Assembly: GCA_910584935.1 (NCBI GenBank)
Contig: CAJUDU010000115.1
Span: forward strand, 1 to 6,030
DNA: 6,030 bases
From: an uncultured Butyricicoccus sp.
GTDB taxonomy: Bacteria; Bacillota; Clostridia; Oscillospirales; Butyricicoccaceae
Direction: 5' to 3'
Within the stretch, counting starts at the first letter, position 1; every line of letters starts with the position of its first letter. Under the pieces are notes generated by a model. That model ran no database searches. It had not been told where the DNA came from and saw only the letters and a program-made list of their open reading frames with translations. Below, one piece after another: positions 5,983 to 6,030 of the stretch. A program made the translations under genes and the position numbers.

Positions 5983-6030
5983 AGACCTCTTGCGAAATTA
6001 AGCTAAGCGGTCAAAGTTGCAGATGCCAGC
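5983..6030. mobile_element. Probable end of an IS5-type insertion sequence, continuing beyond the window
   Basis: Starting at about 5983, AGACCTCTTGCGAAATTA resembles the terminal inverted repeats I recall for IS5-family elements (AGACCT, then TTGCRAAATT). It begins exactly where homology of the CMD gene ends. On the minus strand an open frame runs in from the window edge for ten codons (AGICNFDRLA) to TAA 5998-6000, placing a stop just inside the terminal repeat, as is common for transposase genes. The other end, the transposase body and any target-site duplication lie outside. The family assignment is from memory of the motif. Confidence 0.5.

Noticed and set aside
1..6030. CRISPR array, tRNA, rRNA, defence system or other multi-gene novel system
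   Set aside because: No regularly spaced repeats, RNA-gene signatures or defence genes were seen; the window holds one adhesin-like gene, a broken CMD gene and an IS edge.

Overview
The window reads like chromosomal DNA from a Gram-positive-type anaerobe of the class Clostridia, most likely a gut Oscillospiraceae-like organism. That is inference from four things: an SLH-anchored cell-surface protein, an AGGAG-type ribosome binding site, an AT-rich intergenic region, and a style of modular surface protein (InlB-like, MBG-like and SLH modules) that is common in that group. I cannot name the species.

Layout. Bases 1-526 carry no convincing gene. This AT-rich leader holds a plausible sigma-A promoter (TTGACA at 382-387), an unusual cluster of TATGC/GCATA words, and a good ribosome binding site (509-517). 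Bases 527-5353 (+) encode one 1608-residue secreted protein. In order it has a signal peptide, a Pro/Glu/Thr/Ser-rich stalk, a short helical module, a cysteine-containing module of unknown type, three InlB/Listeria-Bacteroides-like repeats interspersed with other beta modules, three MBG-like beta domains, a 14-residue polyglycine hinge, three SLH repeats and a C-terminal cap. A perfect 16-bp hairpin at 5395-5431 lies between the two convergent genes and is placed to terminate both. Bases 5452-5982 (-) are the 3' part of a two-domain carboxymuconolactone decarboxylase (CMD) family gene. Recognisable homology stops abruptly at about 5983. From there to the window edge the sequence looks like the end of an IS5-type insertion sequence: a terminal-repeat-like motif and the last codons of an open frame running in from outside.

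How the genes fit together. The surface protein appears to be a single-gene unit with its own promoter and terminator. It is probably exported by Sec and held on the cell wall through SLH binding to a secondary cell wall polymer, with its beta modules forming a long stalk or adhesin. The CMD remnant is convergent and functionally unrelated. I see no defence system, CRISPR array, tRNA or rRNA. The best leads are the IS-disrupted CMD gene, the repeated TATGC words upstream of the adhesin, the composition change and cysteine cluster inside the adhesin, and its length-variable polyglycine hinge.
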